DNA of 64,000 nucleotides, from assembly GCA_937920725.1 (NCBI GenBank), contig CALEUW010000008.1:6941-70940 (forward strand), given 5' to 3'. The position numbers and the translations under genes are program-made. Numbering within the stretch: position 1 is the first letter of the stretch; the number at the start of each line of letters is the position of its first letter. Shown here piece after piece: positions 34,302-41,966 of this stretch. Under the pieces are notes generated by a model. The model did no database searches, was not told the DNA's origin, and was given only the letters and a program-made list of their open reading frames with translations. The DNA is from UMGS1601 sp900553335. Lineage in GTDB: Bacteria > Bacillota > Clostridia > Oscillospirales > Ruminococcaceae.

Positions 34302-36422
34302 CTACTGCTTGTCTGCGTTCTTCTTAGCTTCGATATCAGCTAGCGCATCTTTTCTTGAAAGATTGATTCTTCCCTGATCATCAATTTCCATTACCTTAAC
34401 GACAATTTCATCACCGATGGAAACCACATCCTCAACCTTTTCAACTCTCTGCTTATCGAGCTTTGAGATATGAACAAGTCCGTCCTTACCCGGTGCGATT
34501 TCAACAAACGCTCCGAAGTTCATAAGCCTTACAACCTTGCCCTTATAAATAGCGCCGATTTCAGGATCGTTCGCAATTGTGTTAATTACACTAACAGCAG
34601 CCTGAGCTTTTTCCATATCAAGTCCTGATACAAAAACATCTCCTGTTTCTTCAATATCAATCTTAACGTCAAAATCAGCGCAGAGCTTCTGAATAACCTT
34701 TCCGCCTGAACCGATAACTTCTCTGATTTTGTCAACAGGAACCTTTGTAGCAAGCATCTTAGGCGCCCATTTATTAACTGTAGGTCTTGGCGCATCTATC
34801 GCCTTAAGCATAATCTCATCAAGAATATAATCTCTTGCTTTATGCGTTTTCTCAAAAGCTTCCTTAATAATCTCAGGAGTAAGTCCGTCAACCTTGATAT
34901 CAACCTGAATAGCAGTGATACCCTTCTTTGTTCCGCCAACCTTAAAGTCCATGTCGCCAAAGAAGTCCTCAAGTCCCTGAATATCTACCATTGTCATAAA
35001 TTCACCGTTTTCCTTGGTGATAAGACCACAGGAAATTCCTGCAACTGGAGCTTTGATCGGAACACCCGCATCCATGAGCGCAAGGGTTGATCCACAGATA
35101 GACCCCTGTGATGTAGATCCGTTTGAAGAAAGAACCTCAGATACCATTCTTATAGCATAAGGGAAATCCTCAACATCAGGAATTACCGGAACAAGCGCAC
35201 GTTCTGCAAGAGCACCATGACCGATTTCTCTTCTTCCTGGTCCCCTTGAAGGTCTTGTTTCGCCAACAGAATAAGACGGAAAATTATAATGGTGAATATA
35301 TCTCTTTGTATCCTCTTCGTCAAGTCCGTCAAGACGCTGAGAATCACTTACAGGACCAAGTGTGCAAATCGTAAGAACTTGAGTCTGACCACGAGTAAAC
35401 ATACCTGAACCGTGAACACGAGGTAAGAGTCCAACTTCCGCTGCCAAAGGTCTGATCTCGTCTATCTGTCTTCCGTCAACACGCTTGCCTTCACAAAGCC
35501 AATTTCTTACGATCTTCTTCTGAAGCTTGTAGATACACTCATCGATCATTGCAATTCTGTCTTCGTTTTCTGCATCAAACTTCTCGTGAACAGCATCCTT
35601 TATCGGGTTAAGTCTTGCTTCTCTTACATTCTTATCGTTTGTATCGAGTGCAGTCTTTACGTCCTCGCCGCAGAATTCTTCGATCGCATCAAATAAGTCA
35701 TGGTCAACCTCCTGAGATTCAAACTCAAATTTAGGCTTACCAATCTGCGATTTGATGTCTTCGATAAAAGCAACCATCTTTTTAATTTCTTCATGTCCTT
35801 TTAAGATTGCGTCCAGCATAACATCATCAGGAACTTCATCTGCACCTGCTTCGATCATAACGATCTTTTCAGCAGTACCTGCAACTGTAAGGTTCAAGTG
35901 ATTGTTCTCTCTTTGCTCAAGAGTCGGATTTAAAACAATTTCATCATCAACAAGCCCTACGGAAATTCCCGCAATAGGTCCATTCCAAGGAATATCAGAA
36001 ATAGAAATAGCGATAGATGTAGCAATCATTCCTGCAATCTCAGGAGAATTGTCAGGGTCAACTGCGAGTACCGTCATAACAACAGATACATCGTTTCTCA
36101 TATCCTTCGGGAAAAGCGGTCTGATAGGACGGTCAACAACACGGGAAGTCAAAATCGCCTTCTCAGTAGGCTTTCCTTCTCTCTTCATAAATGATCCCGG
36201 AATTTTTCCTACCGAATAAAGTCTTTCCTCATAATCAACTGAAAGCGGGAAGAAATCAATTCCATCTCTCGGCTTTGCAGAAGCCGTAACATTTGCCATT
36301 ACTACAGTTTCGCCGTAACGAACCCAACACGAACCGTTTGAAAGCTCACAGGTCTTTCCTGTTTCAACAATTAACGGTCTGCCGGCGTATGTAGTTTCAA
36401 ATACTCTGTACTTTTCAAACAT
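34302..36422 (-). CDS. pnp: Polyribonucleotide nucleotidyltransferase
   Basis: The start is ATG 36422 after AAAAGGAG; the frame extends 16 codons further without a ribosome site. The protein has 706 residues. Two RNase PH domains (first TTAYAGRPLIVETGKTC, second GSGMFTRGQTQVLTICTLG), a KH domain (about 560-620, IREVIGSGGKVIQKLC) and an S1 domain (about 628-695, GKVVRLMNFGAFVEIAPGKDG). It degrades RNA 3'-5' by phosphorolysis. It follows rpsO, the usual order, with a terminator between them. Confidence 0.96.
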   Translation of the reverse strand: MFEKYRVFETTYAGRPLIVETGKTCELSNGSCWVRYGETVVMANVTASAKPRDGIDFFPLSVDYEERLYSVGKIPGSFMKREGKPTEKAILTSRVVDRPIRPLFPKDMRNDVSVVMTVLAVDPDNSPEIAGMIATSIAISISDIPWNGPIAGISVGLVDDEIVLNPTLEQRENNHLNLTVAGTAEKIVMIEAGADEVPDDVMLDAILKGHEEIKKMVAFIEDIKSQIGKPKFEFESQEVDHDLFDAIEEFCGEDVKTALDTNDKNVREARLNPIKDAVHEKFDAENEDRIAMIDECIYKLQKKIVRNWLCEGKRVDGRQIDEIRPLAAEVGLLPRVHGSGMFTRGQTQVLTICTLGPVSDSQRLDGLDEEDTKRYIHHYNFPSYSVGETRPSRGPGRREIGHGALAERALVPVIPDVEDFPYAIRMVSEVLSSNGSTSQGSICGSTLALMDAGVPIKAPVAGISCGLITKENGEFMTMVDIQGLEDFFGDMDFKVGGTKKGITAIQVDIKVDGLTPEIIKEAFEKTHKARDYILDEIMLKAIDAPRPTVNKWAPKMLATKVPVDKIREVIGSGGKVIQKLCADFDVKIDIEETGDVFVSGLDMEKAQAAVSVINTIANDPEIGAIYKGKVVRLMNFGAFVEIAPGKDGLVHISKLDKQRVEKVEDVVSIGDEIVVKVMEIDDQGRINLSRKDALADIEAKKNADKQ

Positions 36423-36549
36423 ACTTTTTACTCCTTTTCTTTTTTCAGCAGGAGCTTTAGCAATAAACACAAAACTTAAATTTAATTTTCAAGTCCTCTG
36501 TTTAATGCTAATCACACCTGCTTTATAACTTTAGTTTAATATATACCAA

Positions 36550-36583
36550 AAGGCAGACAGCAAGTATTAGTTGCTGCTGCCTT
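36550..36583 (-). terminator. Hairpin between rpsO and pnp
   Basis: On the minus strand AAGGCAGCAGCAA pairs with TTGCTGTCTGCCTT (one extra base), followed by TTGG. It probably ends part of the rpsO transcripts and lets the rest run into pnp. Confidence 0.65.
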
Positions 36584-36595
36584 ATTAGTACAAAA

Positions 36596-36862
36596 TTACT
36601 TACGGATTCCGAGCTTTTCAATGATAGCTCTGTATCTTTCAATATCCGTCTTGATAAGATAATTAAGAAGGTTTCTTCTCTTACCAACCATTTTAAGAAG
36701 TCCTCTTCTTGAGTGATGGTCGTTCTTGTGGATCTTAAGGTGTGCTGTAAGATCATTGATTCTCTTAGTTAAAATAGCAATCTGAACCTCAGGAGAACCT
36801 GTGTCTGTATCGTGCTTTCTGTTAGCTTCGATTACAGCTGTTTTTTCTTCTTTTCTAAGCAT
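36596..36862 (-). CDS. rpsO: 30S ribosomal protein S15
   Basis: The start is ATG 36862 after AAAGAGG; an upstream in-frame ATG would lie in the leader. The protein has 88 residues, the standard length. Conserved TDTGSPEVQIAILTKRINDL and HSRRGLLKMVGKRRNLLNYL. It binds the 16S rRNA central domain early in assembly, and in several bacteria it also represses its own mRNA. Confidence 0.97.
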   Translation of the reverse strand: MLRKEEKTAVIEANRKHDTDTGSPEVQIAILTKRINDLTAHLKIHKNDHHSRRGLLKMVGKRRNLLNYLIKTDIERYRAIIEKLGIRK

Positions 36863-36973
36863 TTTTAAGTACCTCTTTCTTAATTTTTCCTTTATCACAG
36901 TAACAGGATAACGGCACTTCCGAAGTTCGGCAATCTCCTAAAACCGTGATAAGGTATTGCGGTTTTCACAACC
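36863..36973 (-). promoter_or_regulatory. Structured rpsO leader (candidate S15 autoregulatory RNA)
   Basis: In the transcript CCTTATCACGGT (near the 5' end) can pair with ACTGTGATAAAGG just upstream of the ribosome site, closing about 60 bases. Inside that loop AGGA/TCCT and the small hairpin ACTTCGGAAGT can form. A competing 5' hairpin uses ATAAGG/CCTTAT, and AAAACCG/CGGTTTT is a third choice. Mutually exclusive helices next to a start site suggest a switch. It does not match an S15 leader that I can name. Confidence 0.5.
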
Positions 36974-36979
36974 TTATCA

Positions 36980-37008
36980 ATTTTACCATAAAAATGGTAA
37001 CTTGTAAA
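36980..37008 (-). promoter_or_regulatory. Promoter of rpsO
   Basis: On the minus strand: TTTACA, 17 bases, TAAAAT. Confidence 0.7.
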
Positions 37009-37035
37009 TAGGATTTACAAAATGTTAACATTTAG

Positions 37036-37114
37036 TTCAATAAGGGCATCACCCCGTCATTCAACAAACGACTGGACGTCAGCTCATTAGACGGCGGACA
37101 TAAGCCGTCGTTAT
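37036..37114 (+). repeat. Intergenic repeat, copy F
   Basis: A 79-base copy with a diverged right half: TTCAATAAGGGCATCACCCC, AACAAACGACTGGACGTC, then ACGGC/GCCGT and GTCGTTATTTA. Its right end overlaps the folD stop codon (37111-37113). Its left end follows the palindrome AAATGTTAACATTT (about 37019-37032). Confidence 0.7.
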
Positions 37115-37965
37115 TTAATACCGTTTTGCTCTTTAGCGGCAGTAAGAGTATTTTTCATAAGCATAGCTATTGTCATAGGTCCAACTCCTCCCGGGACAGG
37201 AGTTATATATGAAGTCTTATCCTTACAGGAATCAAAATCAATATCTCCGCATAGTTTTCCGTTTTCATCTCTGTTCATCCCAACATCGATCAAAACAGCA
37301 CCCTCTTTTACCATATCGCCTGTGATCAGCTTGGGAACACCCACGGCAGCAACCAAAATATCCGCTCTTTGACACTCAGCTTTTAAGTCTTTAGTTTTTG
37401 AATGACAAATGGTCACCGTTCCGCTTTTATGAAGCAAAAGCATTGCCATAGGCTTACCGACTATATTGCTTCTTCCGACAACTACACACTCTTTTCCTGC
37501 TATATCAGTACCTGTAGATGCAATAAGCTCCATAACTCCCGCAGGAGTACAAGGCAAGAAAGAGTAATCACCTATCATGATTCTTCCTACATTTTCAGGA
37601 TGAAATGCGTCCACGTCTTTTTTTGGAGAAATATTATTTATCACCGTACTTTCATCAATGTGCTTAGGGAGCGGAAGCTGACACAAAATTCCGTTCACAC
37701 TATCATCATCGTTGAGCTTCTTGATAAGCTCCAAAAGCTCGTCCTGAGTCGTATTTTCAGGCATCTCATATTTAAAGGACTCAAAGCCTACCTCCTCGCA
37801 GGCGCGCTGTTTATTTCTTACATAAATCTGAGATGCAGGGTTTTCTCCTACGATAATTACTGCAAGACCGGGCGTCACACCGATCTTTTTTAACTCTTTG
37901 ACCTCCTCGGCAATTTTGTCCTTTACTGATTTTGAAATAAGCTTTCCATCTATTATTTCACTCAT
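37111..37965 (-). CDS. folD: Bifunctional methylenetetrahydrofolate dehydrogenase/cyclohydrolase
   Basis: The protein has 284 residues, the usual length. Seen: catalytic YVRNKQRACEEVGF (lysine and tyrosine), QLPLPKHIDE, VVGRSNIVGKPMAMLLL of the NADP site, and the ending PVPGGVGPMTIAMLMKN. It interconverts 5,10-methylene- and 10-formyl-tetrahydrofolate. Its start shares one base with the lgt stop. It is the last gene of the long minus-strand run beginning at murD. Confidence 0.96.
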   Translation of the reverse strand: MSEIIDGKLISKSVKDKIAEEVKELKKIGVTPGLAVIIVGENPASQIYVRNKQRACEEVGFESFKYEMPENTTQDELLELIKKLNDDDSVNGILCQLPLPKHIDESTVINNISPKKDVDAFHPENVGRIMIGDYSFLPCTPAGVMELIASTGTDIAGKECVVVGRSNIVGKPMAMLLLHKSGTVTICHSKTKDLKAECQRADILVAAVGVPKLITGDMVKEGAVLIDVGMNRDENGKLCGDIDFDSCKDKTSYITPVPGGVGPMTIAMLMKNTLTAAKEQNGIK

Positions 37966-39203
37966 TATTCTTCCTCCGTTATGTCTGTTTCGTCATTTGT
38001 ATCCGTTTCGTCCAAAATAAGACTTTTGTCTTTTTCAACTTCAGATTCCTTTTTTGATTCATTCTCTTCATGCAAATCCCTTGCTTTTTCAATGATAAGC
38101 CTCTCGACTCCGTTCAGGTAATCTGTTTCTTTATTTCTATCGCCGAACTTATCGTTGTACTCCTTGGTAATTTCGGTTATACCTTCTCCTGTTTCTTTAG
38201 CGGCTATCAGCTTCCTTTTAAGCTCTTTTTTCTCTTTCTTGACAATTACCTTTGCATTATATCCTGCAAGAGCAATTACCGACTCGGTTCTGTCAACATA
38301 AAGTTTTGTTTCATTTCGCTTTGCCAAGCTCCTGAAAATAACTATTAAAATTATCGCCGCAAGCACACACGTTCCTGCAACAAGCTGAGAAACTCTTATG
38401 TTAAAGAGATACAGACTATCCGTTCTGAGTCCCTCTATAAAGAATCTTCCCAAACCATACCATCCAATATATATGAGGAACATCTCTCCGTCAAATTTTC
38501 TCTTTTCGAAAAGAAAATGGATGAGCAGAAAACCTATAAGACACCAAATCGACTCATATAAAAAGCAAGGATGAACAGGAAGCGCTGCATCAACTGATCC
38601 GTCCGTAAAATGTTTGGCAATATAGCTTTTGGTTGCGTTTGAAATCATTCCCCAAGGAAGATCAGTGTTGTCGCCGAAAGCCTCCTGATTAAAGAAATTA
38701 CCCCATCTTCCTATGCACTGCCCTATCAAAAAGCATGGAGCGGTAAGATCCAAAAGAGTCGGCAAATTGCACTTTCGCAGTTTAGCGACTATTCCGCCGA
38801 CTAAAATTGCACCTATTATTCCTCCGTAAATAGCAAGTCCTCCGTCACGAACGCTGAATATCTCTGCCCATTGAATTTTACCGCCAATAATATAATTATC
38901 GAGGCTGAATATTACATAATAAAGTCTTGCACCTATAATTGCTCCGATAAGACCGCCTATTACAGCATCCGTAACCCGATCAGGGTTAAGCCCTATTTTA
39001 CGAGCCTTTTTAAAACCGTATATCATTGCCAGCAAAATGCCTACGGCAATTAAAAAACCATACCAGTAGATACTGAAATCTGTTCCGGGGATTTTAAAAA
39101 GTACGTTGTTTACTTTAATGCCTGACTTAAAAATATTGTCACCGCTTCCGAAGTTAGGAAAGCTTACTTTCCATTCAGAAAGCGTCTGAATAATCTGCGT
39201 CAT
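37965..39203 (-). CDS. lgt: Prolipoprotein diacylglyceryl transferase with long charged tail
   Basis: The protein has 412 residues, about 120 more than usual. The first 290 residues hold the seven membrane segments and the family signature GRWGNFFNQEAFGDNTDLPW with the HPCFLYES segment. From about 305 the protein is hydrophilic: lysine-rich, then a run rich in glutamate and aspartate to the end. Lgt transfers diacylglycerol to the lipobox cysteine of prolipoproteins such as PotD here. The tail is cytoplasmic by prediction and has no domain I recognise. Confidence 0.92.
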   Translation of the reverse strand: MTQIIQTLSEWKVSFPNFGSGDNIFKSGIKVNNVLFKIPGTDFSIYWYGFLIAVGILLAMIYGFKKARKIGLNPDRVTDAVIGGLIGAIIGARLYYVIFSLDNYIIGGKIQWAEIFSVRDGGLAIYGGIIGAILVGGIVAKLRKCNLPTLLDLTAPCFLIGQCIGRWGNFFNQEAFGDNTDLPWGMISNATKSYIAKHFTDGSVDAALPVHPCFLYESIWCLIGFLLIHFLFEKRKFDGEMFLIYIGWYGLGRFFIEGLRTDSLYLFNIRVSQLVAGTCVLAAIILIVIFRSLAKRNETKLYVDRTESVIALAGYNAKVIVKKEKKELKRKLIAAKETGEGITEITKEYNDKFGDRNKETDYLNGVERLIIEKARDLHEENESKKESEVEKDKSLILDETDTNDETDITEEE

Positions 39204-39235
39204 TTCAAAAACCGTCCTTTCGGTATATATTATGT

Positions 39236-40513
39236 CTACTTTGATTTAACAACTGAAATTACTGAGCAATCAATATTCAGCAATTTGTCAAGATCTCTCT
39301 TCAAATCATCTAAAGTTACATCAGCCAAGGTTTCGATAGGAGCATACGCCGATAAATCTCCCATAATATACGAGGCAAGCATTGTATTTGCACAGGATTC
39401 AACATTTTCAAAATTCTTTATCATTGAGCCGTACATACTGTTTTTAATTATCTTAAACTTTTCTTCATCAAAGCCAACACTCATATATCTCTTAATTTCA
39501 TCGTATATCCTTCTCTGCACTTCTAAAGGATCTTTTGACTCTCCGCCAACAAGATTTGTAAAAAATCCATCTCCGAAAAATACCTCAGATGAAAACTGAG
39601 AATTTATAAGTCCCTCGTCAAACAACTCTTTATATAACGGAGATCCACTTCCCATAATAAGCTGAAGCAATATTGCTGATTCAAGCTCTGTTTTTACAAT
39701 GTCCTCTCCCTTACAAGCAGGCACTTTAAATCCTATATTAAACAGCGGAAGCCCAACCGGCATAATCTGCTCGGTGTATTTTTCATCAACCTCCATAGGC
39801 TCAACCGGAAAGTCCGTTTCAAGACCTATATCTTCGCTCGGAATCAAAAGCTCATCACATATTGACATAACCTCATCGGCATTGCAGTTTCCTGCTATAA
39901 CCAAGACCATATTGTGAAGATTGTAAAACGTTCTGTAGCATCTGTATAAAAGCTCAGCGTCAATTTTAGCAATTGACTCCACCGTTCCGGCTATATCAAT
40001 TCTTACAGGATGCTTTTTGTAAAGACATCTTAAAAGGTTGAACAAAACCTGACGCTGCGGTGAATCCTCACACATTTTAATTTCCTGCCCGATAATTCCC
40101 TGCTCCTTATCGACAGTAGCCTGAGTAAAATAAGGCTTCTGCACAAAATCAAGCAGAATTCTGAGCGAGTCGGCATAGTTTTCCGAGCAATCAAAAAGAT
40201 AAGCAGTATGATCAAACGTAGTATATGCGTTTGCGCTCGCTCCCGTTTTTGCGTAAAGCTCAAAAACATCACAGTCCTCATTTTCAAAAAGCTTATGCTC
40301 CAGAAAATGAGCTATTCCGTCAGGCACTTCAGCAAAATCCTCGTCATTCTTAGTTTTAAATCGAGTGTTTATAGAGCCGTATTTTGTTGCAAATAATGCG
40401 GAGGTTGATGAAAATCCAGGCATTTCCCATACTAATACATCAAGACCTGATGAATGGTGAAATTTTTTATAGCAATCACCTGTAATTCTATTCTTTATAA
40501 TCTCTCCCTGCAT
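39236..40513 (-). CDS. YfmH-type M16 family peptidase
   Basis: The protein has 425 residues. The inverted zinc motif HFLEH occurs at about 68-72 (GIAHFLEHKLFE) with the distal glutamate later, so this is the catalytic partner. It pairs with the next-upstream gene, which lacks the motif. The YfmF/YfmH pair is annotated in Firmicutes as associated with elongation factor P modification; that role is from the family. The two genes share one base (40513). Confidence 0.88.
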   Translation of the reverse strand: MQGEIIKNRITGDCYKKFHHSSGLDVLVWEMPGFSSTSALFATKYGSINTRFKTKNDEDFAEVPDGIAHFLEHKLFENEDCDVFELYAKTGASANAYTTFDHTAYLFDCSENYADSLRILLDFVQKPYFTQATVDKEQGIIGQEIKMCEDSPQRQVLFNLLRCLYKKHPVRIDIAGTVESIAKIDAELLYRCYRTFYNLHNMVLVIAGNCNADEVMSICDELLIPSEDIGLETDFPVEPMEVDEKYTEQIMPVGLPLFNIGFKVPACKGEDIVKTELESAILLQLIMGSGSPLYKELFDEGLINSQFSSEVFFGDGFFTNLVGGESKDPLEVQRRIYDEIKRYMSVGFDEEKFKIIKNSMYGSMIKNFENVESCANTMLASYIMGDLSAYAPIETLADVTLDDLKRDLDKLLNIDCSVISVVKSK

Positions 40514-41775
40514 TAATTATCACCTCCGTTATTTTTAAGAGTGTAAACCGTATCCAGCTTTATACTTTTTGCCGCTTCAACAACTTGCTCACGGGTAACA
40601 TTAAATATTTCTTCCTGTGCTTCATCGGGTGATTGATTCGTCTTGCCTCTTGCATGTCGTGTAAAATACCATGCTGCAAGCTCAGCAGGAGAATCGTAAA
40701 CAGTTTTTATGCTTCCCCTCATGGCAAGCTTTGTATTATAAAGCTCCTCGTCAGTAAAATTGCCCTTTTTGATCTCTTCTATCTGATTTAATATCTCTTC
40801 GTAAGCCGCTCTCAGATTTCCTGAATCAATTCCGCTGTCTATCATCACAGCGCCCTTTTCATAAATCATTCTGGATACACAGTAATAACAAAGACTTAGC
40901 TTTTCCCTTACATTCATAAACAGCTTGGAAAAAGGAGTTCCTCCTAGGAGTGCGGTAAACAGTCCGTTTACTGCATCATTTCTGTAATCGGTCTTAAAAA
41001 TCATTACCATTTTCAGCTGATTCATATCACAAGAATCTTCTGCCATAACGACTTCTTCTTTAGCCGGGCTATAGCTTATAAACGAAAAACTTCCATTTGA
41101 GTTTTGATGCTCTTTAAATGCTTTTATAACCAACTCCCTTACATCATCAAAACCTCCGCCGCCCGATAACGATACTTCAACATCGGCATTCATAAGCAAA
41201 TTTTTATATGCTGAAGAAATCTGCTCTATTGTAAGTTTCTCAGCAGCTTCTCTTGTCCCGTTTGGTGAAAGAGAATACGGCTCGTCATTAAAAGCATATT
41301 TATTAGCATTTAAAATGGCGTAGGTACGCTTTTCGTTTATTTCACTGTCTATTGAATTTATAAGCTCATGCTTTTTAAGTTCAAAATACTTGCTATCAAA
41401 CTCCAAAGGATCAAATATGCACTCCAAAAGAACCTTGATAAGCTCATAAAAAAGCTTCTCACCCTCTAAAGCATACTCATCTCTTATTGAGTTTGCTGTA
41501 AAAGCAATAACCTGGTTATCCCCGACCTTAAAGATCGAAACACCGACTGACGCTCCGTAAAGCTTATTTGTAAAATCGGTAATTTCCGTAAGTCCGGTGT
41601 ATTTTTTGTGAGAAAGAAGCAAAAGCTGAGCTGCAAGCGCATTCGCAGAAGCGGTGCTTTCATCAAGCGGCATAATAAATCTGATAACTGCCGAATTTGT
41701 TTTGAACTTACCGTCTGTTATACATGTCAAGCTTACGCCTTTTGTTATTTCTTCACGATTGACTTTTACCTTCAA
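40513..41775 (-). CDS. YfmF-type inactive M16 peptidase partner
   Basis: The protein has 420 residues. M16 fold, with QLLLLSHKKYTGLTE in the place where the zinc motif would be, so it is non-catalytic. The GGTPFSKLFMNVREKLSLCYYC segment is the usual substrate-side motif of the C-terminal half. It likely forms a heterodimer with the YfmH-like protein. Confidence 0.87.
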   Translation of the reverse strand: MKVKVNREEITKGVSLTCITDGKFKTNSAVIRFIMPLDESTASANALAAQLLLLSHKKYTGLTEITDFTNKLYGASVGVSIFKVGDNQVIAFTANSIRDEYALEGEKLFYELIKVLLECIFDPLEFDSKYFELKKHELINSIDSEINEKRTYAILNANKYAFNDEPYSLSPNGTREAAEKLTIEQISSAYKNLLMNADVEVSLSGGGGFDDVRELVIKAFKEHQNSNGSFSFISYSPAKEEVVMAEDSCDMNQLKMVMIFKTDYRNDAVNGLFTALLGGTPFSKLFMNVREKLSLCYYCVSRMIYEKGAVMIDSGIDSGNLRAAYEEILNQIEEIKKGNFTDEELYNTKLAMRGSIKTVYDSPAELAAWYFTRHARGKTNQSPDEAQEEIFNVTREQVVEAAKSIKLDTVYTLKNNGGDN

Positions 41776-41789
41776 AAAAAATCATCTCC

Positions 41790-41954
41790 TTATTCTATCA
41801 CTGTATATATGAAATCTTTATATAAAACTTTTTTACCCTCGTCTATATCATCGGGCAAAAGTGCCATAGCAACCAAAAAGTCCTCACCCGTTTCTTTGTC
41901 GCACAGGTGTGCGTAGTCGCCGTCTATCTTTGAAACCGTGTATTCACGCACCAT
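41790..41954 (-). CDS. Small protein of unknown function between dnaE and yfmF
   Basis: The protein has 54 residues, with an ATG after AAGGAGAT at good spacing. It fills a gap of 190 bases between dnaE and yfmF; its stop lies 15 bases before the yfmF start. Sequence MVREYTVSKIDGDYAHLCD at the start and KDFIYTVIE at the end, with a beta-strand pattern resembling DUF3006-type small proteins. No family assigned. Confidence 0.7.
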   Translation of the reverse strand: MVREYTVSKIDGDYAHLCDKETGEDFLVAMALLPDDIDEGKKVLYKDFIYTVIE

Positions 41955-41966
41955 TTTTGTATCTCC

